Source: Candidatus Rifleibacteriota bacterium (lineage in GTDB: Bacteria; Muiribacteriota; Ozemobacteria; Ozemobacterales; Ozemobacteraceae). From it: a stretch of DNA of 6,291 nt. The DNA lies in contig JAQUZA010000200.1 in the NCBI GenBank assembly GCA_028691595.1, positions 1-6,291 on the forward strand. The letters run 5' to 3'. The position numbers and the translations under genes were made by a program. Each line of letters opens with the position of its first letter. Position 1 is the stretch's first letter. Shown in pieces: positions 4,660-6,291 of this stretch. The notes beneath the pieces were generated by a model. That model made no database searches. It was given only the letters and a program-made list of their open reading frames with translations, and had not been told where the DNA came from.

Positions 4660-6291
4660 ATGTTAGATATGGACAAATTTGATGCGATTCAAATTAGCAT
4701 CGCTTCTCCCGAAAAAATCAGGTCATGGTCTTACGGAGAAGTTAAAAAGCCAGAAACTATTAACTACCGCACGCACAAACCGGAACGCGACGGGCTCTTC
4801 TGCGAAAGAATTTTTGGTCCCCAGAAAGACTGGGAATGCTTCTGCGGAAAATACAAGAGTATTCGCTATCGTGGAATCATCTGCGAACGTTGTAATGTAG
4901 AAATAACCAAGTCCGCCGTTCGCCGTGAACGCATGGGACACATCCAGCTGGTAACTCCGGTTGGTCACATATGGTATTCAAAAGGCAGCCCCAACTATAT
5001 TGCTCTGCTGCTCGACATTTCTGCCAGAGATCTCGAAAAGGTTCTTTATTTCCAGAGCTATATCGTCATTGATCCGGGCAATCTGCCTTTGTCAAAGAAA
5101 CAGCTGCTTCCCGAAGAGGGTTCAGCCGGAGAAATGGGCTATCGCGAACTGCGCGAAAAATACGGTGACATGTTCACCGCTAAAATGGGTGCTGAAGCCA
5201 TTAAAGAACTTCTGGCCGAAATCGACCTGCAGAAGCTTGAAAAAGAACTAGCAGAGCAGCTCAAGACTTCGACCGGTACCAAAAGAACCCATCTTCTCAA
5301 GCGCATGGAACTGGTGAAAATGTATGCCCGCTCAGTGAGTCGTCCCGAATGGATGATCCTCGATGTTATACCAGTTATTCCACCAGATTTGCGCCCGATG
5401 GTTCAGCTCGACGGTGGCCGATTCGCTACTTCCGATCTTAACGATCTCTACCGCCGTGTAATCAACCGTAATAATCGCCTGAAAAGACTGATCAAGCTTC
5501 AGGCCCCGGATATCATCATCAAAAATGAAAAGCGCATGCTCCAGGAAGCCGTAAATGCGCTTATCGACAATGGCCGCCGTGGTAAGCTGGTTACCGGCCC
5601 GAACAACCGCCCGCTGAAATCTCTTACCGACATGCTCAAGGGTAAGCAGGGTCGCTTCCGCCAGAATCTTCTGGGTAAGCGCGTTGACTACTCAGGCCGC
5701 TCGGTTATCGTTGTTGGCCCGACTCTTAAGCTGCACCAGGCTGGTCTGCCCAAGAAAATGGCCCTTGAACTCTTCAAGCCTTTCGTAATGCACAGACTGC
5801 AGCAGGTTGGTCTCGCGCATAACATCAAAAGTGCCAAAAAAATGATTGAGCGCGAAAAGAATGAAGTCTGGGACATCCTCGAAGAAGTCATCAAGCATCA
5901 TCCGATTATGCTCAACCGCGCTCCAACTCTGCATCGCCTCGGTATTCAGGCTTTTGAGCCCGTGCTTATCGAAGGTAAGGCAATTCAAATTCACCCTCTG
6001 GTCTGCGCCGCATACAACGCCGACTTCGACGGTGACCAGATGGCTGTGCATGTTCCGCTCATGCTTGATGCTCAGGTTGAAGCCCGCATGCTCATGCTGT
6101 CGGCCAACAACATCCTCAAGCCCGCAGATGGCCTGCCTGTAACCAGCCCGACCCAGGACATGACAATTGGTCTGTTTTATCTTACCATTGAAAAACCAGA
6201 AGGGGCGGGTTATCCCACCAGAGAAATCAAGCTCGAAAAGGGCCAGACCTGGGAAGAACTTCTGCTGAATGAGGGGCGTCCCTACAACTTC
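4660..6291 (+). CDS. rpoC: DNA-directed RNA polymerase subunit beta-prime (N-terminal part, cut by window edge)
   Basis: Largest subunit of the core polymerase, carrying the catalytic magnesium site. The 544 codons present cover the clamp and the active-site region. The N-terminal zinc ribbon has C60, C62, C75 and C78 (4837-4893). The clamp coiled-coil that binds sigma lies around residues 257-305, after PPDLRP (241-246). Switch and lid region motifs include GKQGRFRQNLLGKRVDYSGR (about 327-346). The catalytic loop NADFDGDQM is at 453-461 (6016-6042) with aspartates 455, 457 and 459. Numbering runs a constant five behind E. coli from about residue 250 to the catalytic loop, so there is no insertion or deletion in that stretch. 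The gene starts 41 bases after rpoB, with no terminator or promoter visible between, consistent with one operon. The bridge helix, trigger loop and C-terminus lie beyond the window. Confidence 0.99.
   Translation, partial: MLDMDKFDAIQISIASPEKIRSWSYGEVKKPETINYRTHKPERDGLFCERIFGPQKDWECFCGKYKSIRYRGIICERCNVEITKSAVRRERMGHIQLVTPVGHIWYSKGSPNYIALLLDISARDLEKVLYFQSYIVIDPGNLPLSKKQLLPEEGSAGEMGYRELREKYGDMFTAKMGAEAIKELLAEIDLQKLEKELAEQLKTSTGTKRTHLLKRMELVKMYARSVSRPEWMILDVIPVIPPDLRPMVQLDGGRFATSDLNDLYRRVINRNNRLKRLIKLQAPDIIIKNEKRMLQEAVNALIDNGRRGKLVTGPNNRPLKSLTDMLKGKQGRFRQNLLGKRVDYSGRSVIVVGPTLKLHQAGLPKKMALELFKPFVMHRLQQVGLAHNIKSAKKMIEREKNEVWDILEEVIKHHPIMLNRAPTLHRLGIQAFEPVLIEGKAIQIHPLVCAAYNADFDGDQMAVHVPLMLDAQVEARMLMLSANNILKPADGLPVTSPTQDMTIGLFYLTIEKPEGAGYPTREIKLEKGQTWEELLLNEGRPYNF

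Overview
The window holds the start of a bacterial RNA polymerase operon. It contains a complete rpoB (beta subunit, 521-4618, + strand) and the first 544 codons of rpoC (beta-prime, from 4660, cut by the right edge). About 520 bases in front of rpoB contain no convincing gene. No mobile element, CRISPR array, tRNA or rRNA is visible. The long minus-strand and alternate-frame ORFs inside rpoB and rpoC are shadows of the two real genes.

Organism: certainly a bacterium. Both subunits keep all core catalytic motifs. Beta has the compact Bacillus-like architecture, without the large SI1 and SI2 insertions of Escherichia coli, and ends in a long acidic tail. Two insertions are unusual against E. 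coli and Bacillus beta as I recall them: a five-cysteine segment near residues 82-117, and an extra beta-beta-prime-module-like segment near residues 800-848. These suggest a lineage away from the well-studied phyla, possibly an uncultured one. I cannot name a phylum from sequence reading alone.

Layout: positions 1-259 are AT-rich, apparently non-coding DNA with some inverted repeats. A near-consensus sigma70-type promoter with an extended -10 lies at 260-288. It should produce a leader of about 225 nt carrying a small 5' hairpin, three GAGACC motifs, a perfect 16-bp palindrome and, at 422-458, a hairpin plus U-tract that looks like an intrinsic terminator. As this terminator lies between promoter and rpoB, transcription attenuation of rpoBC is the most interesting regulatory hypothesis. 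rpoB follows with a Shine-Dalgarno sequence, and rpoC starts 41 bases after rpoB stops with its own strong Shine-Dalgarno, as expected of one co-transcribed unit.

Functionally, beta and beta-prime form the two halves of the polymerase active centre, assembled on the alpha dimer. No rplL (ribosomal protein L7/L12), the usual upstream neighbour, is visible in the 520 bases before rpoB, so this operon appears to have its own promoter. I see no wholly new system; the notable points are the leader architecture and the two insertions in beta.
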